The notes under the pieces are model-generated. The model was not told the DNA's origin, made no database searches, and saw nothing but the letters and a program-made list of their open reading frames with translations. The translations under genes and the position numbers were made by a program. Of a stretch of DNA of 13,519 nucleotides, positions 1-6,592 are shown piece by piece. Origin of the DNA: Pseudomonadota bacterium (lineage in GTDB: Bacteria; Pseudomonadota; Gammaproteobacteria; Burkholderiales; Burkholderiaceae_D); contig JAEVZY010000384.1 of assembly GCA_023392035.1 (NCBI GenBank), positions 1 to 13,519 of the forward strand, read 5' to 3'. The first letter of the stretch is position 1. Every line of letters begins with the position of its first letter.

Positions 1-148
1 GGTTGGCCGTTTGCGCTTCCGCGCGTTCGGCCCGCAGTTGCTGGGCGCGTGCATGCTTGGCCTGGCGCTGCACCATCAATCCGGCGACGATGGCGGCAGC
101 CATGCCAAGCGCGGCGGCAATCCAGGGAAAAATTCCAGTCATGTTCAT
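1..148 (-). CDS. N-terminal fragment of membrane-anchored protein (partial)
   Basis: This is the start of a gene whose 3' part lies outside the window. The first 49 codons begin MNMTGIFPW and give one hydrophobic segment (about residues 5-25, rich in Ala, Gly and Ile). A charged Arg/Gln/Ala/Glu-rich stretch (RQAKHARAQQLRAERAEAQ) follows and looks like the start of a helical or coiled-coil cytoplasmic linker. A second ATG two codons later (142) is also possible. Only 6 nt separate it from the stop of the kinase gene upstream, so the two are probably co-transcribed and perhaps translationally coupled. A short membrane anchor followed by a linker is common in signal-transduction proteins, and the neighbours fit that, but no catalytic domain is visible. 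I assign no function. Confidence 0.6.
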   Translation of the reverse strand, partial: MNMTGIFPWIAAALGMAAAIVAGLMVQRQAKHARAQQLRAERAEAQTAN

Positions 149-154
149 TCTCGT

Positions 155-2461
155 TCAGGCCTCGGCCACGCTGAGGTCCTGCTCCGCTACCAGCGGCAGG
201 CTCAGCTGCAATTCGAAAGCACGGGCCTCGTTGCCGCCGGCCTCGCCCAGCAGGTGCACCCGCACTGCGCCGCCCGCGCCCTGGAACAGGTCGCGCACCG
301 CATCCAGGCCGACGCCGCGGCCGGAGATGGCGCTCACCTGCTGCGCGGTGGAGAAGCCGGGCGCGAAAATCAGCGCTGCCAGGTCTTCATCGGCAAGCTG
401 GGTCTGGGCGTCGATCAGGCCGGCGGCTTGCGCCTTGGCGCGGATGCGCCACAGCATCAGGCCACGGCCATCGTCGCGCAGGCGCAAGGACAGGGACTGA
501 TGATCGGCCTGCGCTTCCAGCGTGATCTGGCCGGCCTGGCGCTTGTTCTGCGCCTGCCTTTCCTCGGCGCTTTCCAGGCCATGGTCGAGTGCATTGCGCA
601 GCAGGTGGCCGAAGGCATCGGCCAGCAGTCGCGCGTGTTCCAGCGACAGCCGCAATTCGGGACGGGAAAGATGAATCAGCGGCGCCGGCTTGCCCAGCTC
701 TTCGGCCAGCCGCGGCGCGTCGGCGATCGCCGGCGCCAGCGCCTCGGCCAGGCTTTGCGTGGTGAGCGGCGGCAACAGGCTCAGCAGTTCGCTGCGGCAG
801 GCGGCAAGCAGGGCCTGGTCGGCCCCCGCTGCCTGCAGGCGACGCAATTGCGCAACCAGGCGCGGGCGATCCAGCACCACGCTGTTGCTGTCATTGGCGG
901 CCTGGTTGTCATGGCCCAGGCGCTCGCGCTGGATGCGGCGGTATTCCTCCACCACTTGCTGTGCCTGCTGCAGGCTGGCCAGCATGGCGTCGTGCGTGCC
1001 CTCGCCGCCCTGGCGCTGCACGCACAGGGTTTCCGCTTCGTGCACGGCCTGGCTCAGGCTCTGCAGGCCGGCGGTACGGGCATTGCCCTTCAAGGTATGC
1101 AGCTGGCGCATGATCTGGGTCAGCTGCGGCACCGGTTCGCCGGCCATCACCAGGCAGTCGCGCAAACTGGCTCGCGCCTGTTCCAGCAGCGTCAGCGCGC
1201 GGCCCGAGCCGAGTTCCAGCAGCTGGCCGATCATGTTCAATTCGCGCCTTTGGCGCTGCGATTCCAGGCTCAGGCGCCGCAGCTCGGTGACATCGCGCAG
1301 GCAAATCATCAGGCGCAAGACCTGGTCGTGTTCGTCGACGATGGGAGCCCAGGAGAATTCAATGCGCTTGGTCTGGCCGTCGCCCATGGCCAGATCGGCT
1401 TCATGGATCAAGAGGTGCGCGTTCATGCCGAAATTGAGCACATCCTCGCCCAGCACGGCGCGGCAGGTTTCTTCCATCTGCGACAGCGATTCCTGGTCCA
1501 ATTGGATTCGGTCAAGCAGCAGTTGGCGCAGCGGCTGGCCGGCAATGTCGGCCGTGCCCAATATCTCCTGCAGGCAGGCTGAATATTCGCCATGCACCAG
1601 CAGATCCGGATTGACGCTCATCACGCCTTGCGGCAGGTGCGACAGCAAGGCCTCGATGTCGGCCGTCTTCTGGCGCAATTGCTCCGAGCTGGTTTCGATC
1701 TTCTCGATCATGCCGTTGAAGGCGACGATGGAATGGCCGATCTCATCCATGTTGTCCACGCTCACCCGGCGCCGGAAATCCTGCTTGTCGGCGATTTCGC
1801 TCATGGCCGCCTGCATGCGGGTGATGGGGCCGGTGATGCGGCGATACAGCAGCAGGCCGACAACAGACAGCACCAGCACCGAGACTGCGGTCAGGATCGA
1901 AATGGCGGAGGCGGTGGAGGCCAGGTTGTCATTCAGGGAAGCGATGGCCTGGTCCTTGCTGCGCGTCTTTTCGATGCGCAGCGTATCGACGATCTGCTGC
2001 AGCTCGCCTTCGTACTGCACCACATTGCCGAACAGGTTGGCTTGCGCCAGTTCGTTCTTGCCGGCGGCTTTCAGGCTGAGCGTTTCGCCGATCGCGCCGA
2101 AGTAGTTGTCCAGGCTTTCGCGCGCCTGCAGCACCAGGCCTTTTTGCGCCGCGCTGTTGGCGCCGCGCTGCTGGGCGTCGAGCATGCTTTGCAGCGCGGT
2201 CTGCGCGGCGTCCAGTTTGTCGCGCGCGGCTTGTTCCAGCGCCGGCTCGCTGCTGGAGGCCAGCACAATTACCGCCAGTTGCACATCCTTGAGCTGCGAC
2301 ACCAGGTCGGCCGAGGCCAGGGCGCTGGGCACCACGCCTTCGGTGACGGTTTTCACCTCGGCCGCGCCGCGCCGCGATTGAACGATGGCATAGCCGCCGA
2401 TGGCGGCAATGGCGGTGAACATGAGAACGACAAGAAGCGCGATGCGCTGCCGGATGGTCAT
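155..2461 (-). CDS. Membrane histidine kinase: 4HB-like sensor, HAMP, PAS, HPt, CheA-type ATPase
   Basis: The protein has 768 aa from the ATG at 2461, chosen because AAAGGA lies 5 nt upstream. An in-frame ATG at 2482 would add 7 residues but has no ribosome-binding site. Order: TM1 (about 6-25); a helical periplasmic region of about 160 residues resembling chemoreceptor four-helix-bundle sensors; TM2 (about 187-206); HAMP (about 208-262); a PAS-like region (about 270-393); an HPt-like helix bundle with the phosphoryl-accepting His in HTLKGNA (H455); and a CheA-like ATPase domain with LLRNALDHG (N623), RDDGRGL and APGFSTAQQVSAISGRGVGLD. No CheY-binding P2 domain, no recognisable P3 dimerisation domain, no C-terminal CheW-like P5 and no receiver is visible. 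Chemoreceptor-type input and CheA-type output therefore sit in one chain, which should pass phosphate from H455 to an unknown response regulator. It lies downstream of a PhnD-like gene across a terminator-like hairpin. Confidence 0.9.
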   Translation of the reverse strand: MTIRQRIALLVVLMFTAIAAIGGYAIVQSRRGAAEVKTVTEGVVPSALASADLVSQLKDVQLAVIVLASSSEPALEQAARDKLDAAQTALQSMLDAQQRGANSAAQKGLVLQARESLDNYFGAIGETLSLKAAGKNELAQANLFGNVVQYEGELQQIVDTLRIEKTRSKDQAIASLNDNLASTASAISILTAVSVLVLSVVGLLLYRRITGPITRMQAAMSEIADKQDFRRRVSVDNMDEIGHSIVAFNGMIEKIETSSEQLRQKTADIEALLSHLPQGVMSVNPDLLVHGEYSACLQEILGTADIAGQPLRQLLLDRIQLDQESLSQMEETCRAVLGEDVLNFGMNAHLLIHEADLAMGDGQTKRIEFSWAPIVDEHDQVLRLMICLRDVTELRRLSLESQRQRRELNMIGQLLELGSGRALTLLEQARASLRDCLVMAGEPVPQLTQIMRQLHTLKGNARTAGLQSLSQAVHEAETLCVQRQGGEGTHDAMLASLQQAQQVVEEYRRIQRERLGHDNQAANDSNSVVLDRPRLVAQLRRLQAAGADQALLAACRSELLSLLPPLTTQSLAEALAPAIADAPRLAEELGKPAPLIHLSRPELRLSLEHARLLADAFGHLLRNALDHGLESAEERQAQNKRQAGQITLEAQADHQSLSLRLRDDGRGLMLWRIRAKAQAAGLIDAQTQLADEDLAALIFAPGFSTAQQVSAISGRGVGLDAVRDLFQGAGGAVRVHLLGEAGGNEARAFELQLSLPLVAEQDLSVAEA

Positions 2462-2497
2462 GGCGATCCTTTCAGGCGGCATTCAATAGCCGGGATT

Positions 2498-2542
2498 CAA
2501 AAGCCGCCAGGAGCCTTCTGCCGCGCAGGCTCCTGAAGCGGC
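2498..2542 (-). terminator. Intrinsic terminator or attenuator between phnD-like gene and kinase
   Basis: A perfect 9-bp inverted repeat (2508-2516 CAGGAGCCT with 2527-2535 AGGCTCCTG, 10-nt loop) is extended by a second 5-bp pair (2503-2507 GCCGC with 2538-2542 GCGGC) across a 2-nt bulge. On the minus strand the stem is followed at once by TTTT (2502-2499). It lies 44 nt past the stop of the PhnD-like gene and 37 nt before the kinase ATG, so no promoter fits between hairpin and kinase. It may end the upstream transcript or act as an attenuator controlling readthrough into the kinase. Confidence 0.8.
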
Positions 2543-2585
2543 TCGCCATTGTTGCAGTCCGGGATGACGCTTTCGTTACGTTTGC

Positions 2586-3500
2586 TTACCGCTTGGCCGG
2601 ATTGCTTGCGCTGGGGCTTTCGATTTTGCGCACCACATCGAAGTCGGCGTCGCGCACTTCGATGAAGCGCGTCATCTGCATTTCGGCCAAGGCTTGCGGA
2701 TGCCGCTGGTGAAAACGCAGGAAGGTTTCGGCAATGCGCTCGCGCATTCGCGCACACAGGCTGGAGCGATAGACAAAGGGGTCCAGCGGCAAGGGCGGCG
2801 ATTGCCACAGCACCTTGATCTGCTTCGGATCCAGTTCGCCGCGCCGCTGCATGGCGGCCAGCTGGATGCCGGCCACGAAGGCAGCGTCGGCACGCCCGGC
2901 CAGCACGCTCTTGATGGCGGCTTCATGGCTGCCGGCATAGCCGGTCCAGCCGAAGTATTCCGCCAGCGGCATTTTCACGCTTTGCGAAAACAGCGCGCGC
3001 GGCACCACGCTGCCGGAAGTGCTGTGCGGGTCGGCCATGGCCAGGCTGGCGCCGCGCAATTGCGGCAGGCGCCGGCGCTGGCCGTCGGCGCGCACGATCA
3101 GCAGCGAGCGGTAGCTGCTGCCCTCAGCCTGCCAGGCGCTGGCCGGCGCGGCAAAACTGACAAAGGGCTCGATCTCGCCGCTGGCGCGGCGCGCATGCAC
3201 ATAGCTGGCCGGACCCAGCCGCGCCAGATGAATGCTGCCGTTGAGCAGACCTTCGACCACCGCGCTGTAGGAAGCCGGCCGCAGCGTTTCAACCGGTATG
3301 CCCAGGGCTTCCTGCAGGTCCTGCAACAGCGGCTTGAAGGCTTGCAGGTCGCGCTCCAGGTTGCCCTCGGGGGCGAGGGCGAAGCGCAGGCGTTGCGGCG
3401 TTTCGCAACTGCCGCGCGAAGGCTGGGCCAGCGCCAGCGGAGCGATCAGGAACAGGCAGGCGGCCAAGCGCCGGAACAGCGAACTTGCGGGACGAAGCAT
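2586..3500 (-). CDS. PhnD-like periplasmic substrate-binding protein
   Basis: A 304-aa exported protein of the PhnD/phosphate-phosphite-phosphonate binding family. Residues 1-25 form a Sec signal peptide (Arg-rich start, hydrophobic core LAACLFLIAPLALA, cleavage likely after ALA). The mature part has the two-lobed type II binding-protein pattern: LRFALAPEGN opening the first lobe, GPASYVHARR, ADPHSTSGSVVP (residues 157-168, the family's ligand-loop signature) and GSHEAAIKSVLAGRADAAFV (190-209). No permease or ATPase gene is adjacent. Instead it sits 11 nt after a c-di-GMP enzyme gene and before a sensor kinase gene. I infer a sensory role, presenting a periplasmic ligand to one of these membrane proteins, rather than uptake. 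The ligand is unknown; the family binds varied oxyanions and small molecules. The start follows only a weak ribosome-binding site. Confidence 0.85.
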   Translation of the reverse strand: MLRPASSLFRRLAACLFLIAPLALAQPSRGSCETPQRLRFALAPEGNLERDLQAFKPLLQDLQEALGIPVETLRPASYSAVVEGLLNGSIHLARLGPASYVHARRASGEIEPFVSFAAPASAWQAEGSSYRSLLIVRADGQRRRLPQLRGASLAMADPHSTSGSVVPRALFSQSVKMPLAEYFGWTGYAGSHEAAIKSVLAGRADAAFVAGIQLAAMQRRGELDPKQIKVLWQSPPLPLDPFVYRSSLCARMRERIAETFLRFHQRHPQALAEMQMTRFIEVRDADFDVVRKIESPSASNPAKR

Positions 3501-3511
3501 TACGAGGAATT

Positions 3512-5809
3512 TCAGGCGACAACGCGCATCAGGGGAGAACGGGCCAGGATGGCGGGCACTTCCTGTGCCTGCGCCGGCCGATGGAAATAAAAGCCTTGCA
3601 CTTCATCGCAGCCGGCGGTTTTCAGGTGCACCAGCTGCTCGCTGGTTTCCACGCCTTCGGCCACCACCGACAAGCCCAGGTTGTGCGCCAGGATGATGGT
3701 GGAACCGACGATCAGCATGTCGTTGGCATCGTTGCGGATGTCCTTGATGAAGGAACGATCGATCTTGATGGTATTCACCGGCAGCCGCTTCAACTGGTTG
3801 AGGCTGGAGAAACCGGTGCCGTAGTCGTCCAGCGAAATCTTCATGCCCAGCTGTTCCAGTTGCCGCAGCTCGCGCAGGCCGGGGCCGTCGGGATCGAAGA
3901 AGCAGCTTTCCGTGACTTCGATTTCCAGCATCTGCGGGGACAGCTGGTGGCCGGCCAGGGCCTGGCGCACGCAATCGGCCAGTCCGGTGCCGTTCAACTG
4001 GCGCGCCGAGATGTTGATTGCAACCGGCACCGCCGGCACGCCTTCATCCAGCCAGGCCCGCAACTGGCGGCAGGCTTGCCAGATCACCCATTCGCCCAGC
4101 GGCACGATCAGGTCATGGGCTTCGGCCAGGGGAATGAATTCGCCCGGATAGATCAGGCCATGCTCGGGATGCTGCCAGCGCACCAGGGCTTCCAGCCCAG
4201 CCACCGAAAAATCGGCCAGCCGCACCCGCGACTGGTAGTGCAATTGCAGCTCGCCATCGGCGATGGCGCGTTTCAGGCGCGCCACCAGTTCGTAGTCGCG
4301 CGCGGTACTGTTGTTGAGCGCCGGATCGTAGAAGCGGAAATGGCCGCGGCCGGCGCTCTTGGCGGCGTACATGGCGCAGTCGGCCGCCGCCAGCAGCGAC
4401 TGGATGTCGCGGCCGTCGCGCGGCGCCAGCGCCACGCCGACGCTGGTGCCGATTTCGATGTCATGGCCTTCGATGCCGCAGAAGGGCGTGCAGATCGCTT
4501 CCAGCAATTTGTCGGCAATCGTCGCCACTTGCGCTTCGTCCTGCAATTCGGAGACCAGGACCACGAATTCATCGCCGCCGAAGCGTCCCACCAGGTCGTA
4601 TTCGCGCACTGCCGAGCACAGGCGCTCGGCCACCGCCTTGAGCAGTTTGTCGCCCACGTTGTGGCCCAGGGTGTCGTTCACGGGCTTGAAGCGATCCAGG
4701 TCGAGGAAATACATGGCCACCAGGTTGCGGCTGCGGCGCGCGCGCGCCAGCTCGCGTTCGGCGCGGGCCACGAATTCCATGCGGTTGGGAATGCCGGTCA
4801 GGTAGTCCAGCGATGCCAATTGAAAGGCGCGGTTGCGTTCCTGCTGCAGTTGCTCGATCAGCACCTGCTTTTGCAATTGCGCGTGTTCCAGTTGGCCGTA
4901 CAGGCGCTGCTTGCGCGAGAGTACCGCGATGATGGCCAGCGCCGCGCCCAGGATCAGCACGCTGCCGAGAATGCCGCGCAGGATTTGCACGCGGCGGCTG
5001 TGTTCCAGCGCGGCGACCACGGCGGCGCGCTCGCGCAGCACGGCAATCTTCAGCGGCAGGCGATCCAGTGTCAGCAGGGTGCCGGCGCAGGCCAGTTCCG
5101 GCAGCGCGCAATCGGATTCGGATGCCGCAGGCGCGCCTCGGCTCTGCAATTCGCCGCCGGCCAGCATGCCATTGCGCAACTGCACCAGGCCATTGCCTTC
5201 CAGGTCCAGGATTTCCAGGCGGCCGCCGGAACCCAGGTCGAGTCCGCGATAAACCTGCAGGAAATAGCCGAGGTCCATGAAGGCGGCGAACACGCCGCTG
5301 CCGCTGTGCAGGGCGATCGCAACCGGAATGCGCCAGGACATCCGGGCTTCGCTGGCGGCATGGCTGCCGATGAAAAGTTCGCCCGGCGTGGACGGCTTGC
5401 GCAGGGCTTCCAGCGCCAGCTGGCGCAACTCCGGTTCCTGACCCCGCTGCGAAGAACTGTAGGTCAGGCGGCCGTCGTGGGTGAAGACGGCGGCATTCAG
5501 GATGGCGCCATCGCTGGCGATTGCCGCGCCCAGTTGACCGGCGTCGCCGCCATGGCCATCGAGCAAGTCTTGCGCAACGCGTGCGTAAATCGCGGTGCGC
5601 GCCAGGATTTCATCCAGATTGGCGGCGATGGTGGTGGCGATATTGCTGGCCTCGCTGCGCGCGCTGTGCATGGCCTGGACTTCCTGTTCGCGCATGCGCA
5701 AGCCGGCCTCCAGCCAGATCGCCAGCAGGAGCAGGGCGGCCAGCACGCTGACAGCCCAGGGCAGCGCGTCCTGGCCGCGCGGGAACAGTTTTGAAAACAG
5801 GTTGCGCAC
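3512..5809 (-). CDS. Membrane diguanylate cyclase/phosphodiesterase (GGDEF-EAL)
   Basis: A 765-aa protein starting at GTG 5809, with GGGGAG about 11 nt upstream. TM1 (about 17-34) and TM2 (about 276-298) flank a periplasmic domain of about 240 residues, Cache-like in layout. A coiled coil (about 300-330) leads to a GGDEF domain (about 333-495) with intact GGDEF at 411-415 and an inhibitory-site RxxD (R402-D405) exactly five residues before it. The EAL domain (about 505-760) keeps the expected catalytic and metal-binding set: E540 in EAL, N599 in NISARQL, E634 in EVTES, D661/D662 in DDYGTG, K682 in KIDRSFI, E718 and E721 in VAEGVET, and Q738. Both synthesis and hydrolysis of c-di-GMP are therefore possible, with the balance presumably set by the periplasmic domain. 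It is the first gene of the minus-strand cluster with the PhnD-like protein and the kinase. No clear promoter was found in the 115 nt upstream. Confidence 0.95.
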   Translation of the reverse strand: MRNLFSKLFPRGQDALPWAVSVLAALLLLAIWLEAGLRMREQEVQAMHSARSEASNIATTIAANLDEILARTAIYARVAQDLLDGHGGDAGQLGAAIASDGAILNAAVFTHDGRLTYSSSQRGQEPELRQLALEALRKPSTPGELFIGSHAASEARMSWRIPVAIALHSGSGVFAAFMDLGYFLQVYRGLDLGSGGRLEILDLEGNGLVQLRNGMLAGGELQSRGAPAASESDCALPELACAGTLLTLDRLPLKIAVLRERAAVVAALEHSRRVQILRGILGSVLILGAALAIIAVLSRKQRLYGQLEHAQLQKQVLIEQLQQERNRAFQLASLDYLTGIPNRMEFVARAERELARARRSRNLVAMYFLDLDRFKPVNDTLGHNVGDKLLKAVAERLCSAVREYDLVGRFGGDEFVVLVSELQDEAQVATIADKLLEAICTPFCGIEGHDIEIGTSVGVALAPRDGRDIQSLLAAADCAMYAAKSAGRGHFRFYDPALNNSTARDYELVARLKRAIADGELQLHYQSRVRLADFSVAGLEALVRWQHPEHGLIYPGEFIPLAEAHDLIVPLGEWVIWQACRQLRAWLDEGVPAVPVAINISARQLNGTGLADCVRQALAGHQLSPQMLEIEVTESCFFDPDGPGLRELRQLEQLGMKISLDDYGTGFSSLNQLKRLPVNTIKIDRSFIKDIRNDANDMLIVGSTIILAHNLGLSVVAEGVETSEQLVHLKTAGCDEVQGFYFHRPAQAQEVPAILARSPLMRVVA

Positions 5810-5924
5810 GGTTGGGAGGACTCCCCGAAAGGCGGAAAGCCGGGCTGCAATCCTGCCAAGGCTTGATGACGGGAGCGTGACAGATCGACCGTGCTGTCGA
5901 AAAAAATGGGGCGGGGTCAGCGCA

Positions 5925-6419
5925 TCACAGGAAGTCTTCCCAGGTACTGTCGCCTTCCTGCAGCTGCGCCGTGCTTTGCATGAGCAGCGCCAGGGCTTTG
6001 TGCACCAGCTCGCGCTGGGCCTTGCTCATGCCGGAGAGGACGTGTTCCTCGATGCCGTTGACCGAGCTCTCGATCTTGGCGTGGATGCGTTTGCCTTTGG
6101 CCGAAAGCTGCAGCAGCAGCTTCCTGCGGTCGTGCGGATCGACATCGCGCCGCACCAAATCGAGCTTCACCAGTTGATCGATCGCGCGCGAAACGAAGAA
6201 GGCGTCGGTGCTGGTGTGGGCCGCGACCTCCTTGGCCGAGAGCGGACCGAAGTGCGAGATCACCGCCATCACGCGCCAGGTGATGACGGTCAGGCCGTGC
6301 TGCTCCAGGATCGGCGCCAGCAGGCGGGTGATGCGCGCCGAAACCATGTTGCAGCGATAGGAGACGCGTTCTTCGAGATTCGCTTGTTTTACGGCAGCTT
6401 TGTTCATCAGGCTTGACAT
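5925..6419 (-). CDS. MarR family transcriptional regulator
   Basis: A 164-aa protein from the ATG at 6419. The ATG at 6407 (160 aa) is a close alternative, and neither has an ideal ribosome-binding site (AGGA touches the first and lies 12 nt from the second). The centre is a winged helix-turn-helix of MarR type: helix-turn-helix SAKEVAAHTSTDAFFVSRAI (about 61-80), then VRRDVDPHDRRKLLLQLSAKG (about 89-109), the wing with the family's D-x-R-R-K pattern. Helices at both ends should form the dimer interface. It is divergent from the tctC-like/tauD-like/sulfatase operon and shares with it a short region containing a 20-bp palindrome, the classic layout for a ligand-responsive MarR repressor of itself and its neighbour. 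The ligand, presumably an aromatic or organic anion related to the operon's substrate, is not evident. Confidence 0.92.
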   Translation of the reverse strand: MSSLMNKAAVKQANLEERVSYRCNMVSARITRLLAPILEQHGLTVITWRVMAVISHFGPLSAKEVAAHTSTDAFFVSRAIDQLVKLDLVRRDVDPHDRRKLLLQLSAKGKRIHAKIESSVNGIEEHVLSGMSKAQRELVHKALALLMQSTAQLQEGDSTWEDFL

Positions 6420-6440
6420 TCCTGGAAGGTGGTATAGAGT
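6413..6440 (+). promoter_or_regulatory. Candidate sigma-70 promoter of the tctC-like operon
   Basis: A perfect -35 TTGACA (6413-6418) is followed after 16 nt by TAGAGT (6435-6440), matching 4 of 6 positions of the -10 consensus. Transcription would start near 6447, just before the palindrome, so a repressor bound there would block it. The -35 overlaps the upstream ATG of the marR-like gene, which would be unusual unless that gene starts at 6407. Confidence 0.45.
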
Positions 6441-6453
6441 TCCTAAAATACTA

Positions 6454-6473
6454 GCGAATCGCAACTAATTCGC
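6454..6473. promoter_or_regulatory. 20-bp palindrome, probable MarR operator
   Basis: GCGAAT (6454-6459) and ATTCGC (6468-6473) form a perfect inverted repeat around an 8-nt spacer. Length and position, between the divergent marR-like and tctC-like genes, fit a MarR dimer site. It lies just downstream of the inferred plus-strand start site and just upstream of possible minus-strand -35/-10 elements. Confidence 0.6.
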
Positions 6474-6490
6474 CAAGTGCCTGGGGCGCG

Positions 6491-6546
6491 GTGTTCGAAT
6501 CAAGGTATTCGAATCAAGGTGCTTGAATCAAGGTGTTTGGAATCGG
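6491..6546 (+). repeat. Four tandem 14-bp direct repeats in the tctC-like leader
   Basis: Four head-to-tail units: GTGTTCGAATCAAG (6491-6504), GTATTCGAATCAAG (6505-6518), GTGCTTGAATCAAG (6519-6532) and GTGTTTGGAATCGG (6533-6546). The first two differ at one base, and similarity decays toward the gene. The run ends 45 nt before the tctC-like ATG and lies inside the predicted leader transcript. Function unknown. Confidence 0.85.
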
Positions 6547-6559
6547 GTAACGGTGCTGC

Positions 6560-6592
6560 ATGTCCATGGATGAGTCCGGGAGATCCTGCTGA
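6560..6592 (+). CDS. Possible 10-codon leader ORF overlapping the tctC-like start
   Basis: ATG at 6560 opens a frame encoding MSMDESGRSC and stops with TGA at 6590-6592, so stop and the next start share TGATG. The overlap would allow translational coupling into the periplasmic binding protein gene. There is no good ribosome-binding site before it, and such short frames are common by chance, so this is tentative. Confidence 0.2.
   Translation: MSMDESGRSC

Noticed and set aside
3485..5794. 769-codon open frame on the plus strand opposite the GGDEF/EAL gene
   Set aside because: Composition is His/Gln/Ala-rich without domains, and the minus strand carries complete GGDEF and EAL motifs. It is an antisense frame kept open by high GC.
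5846..5859. Sigma-54-like TTGGCAGGATTGCA on the minus strand before the GGDEF/EAL gene
   Set aside because: GG and GC are only 7 nt apart rather than 10, so it cannot serve as a -24/-12 element.
5879..5906. Inverted repeat GACAG/CTGTC next to a run of seven A as a marR terminator
   Set aside because: On the minus strand the T-run comes before the hairpin, the wrong order for an intrinsic terminator, and the stem is only 5 bp.
6491..6546. Tandem repeats as a CRISPR array
   Set aside because: Units of 14 bp abut directly with no spacers, and no cas genes are present.
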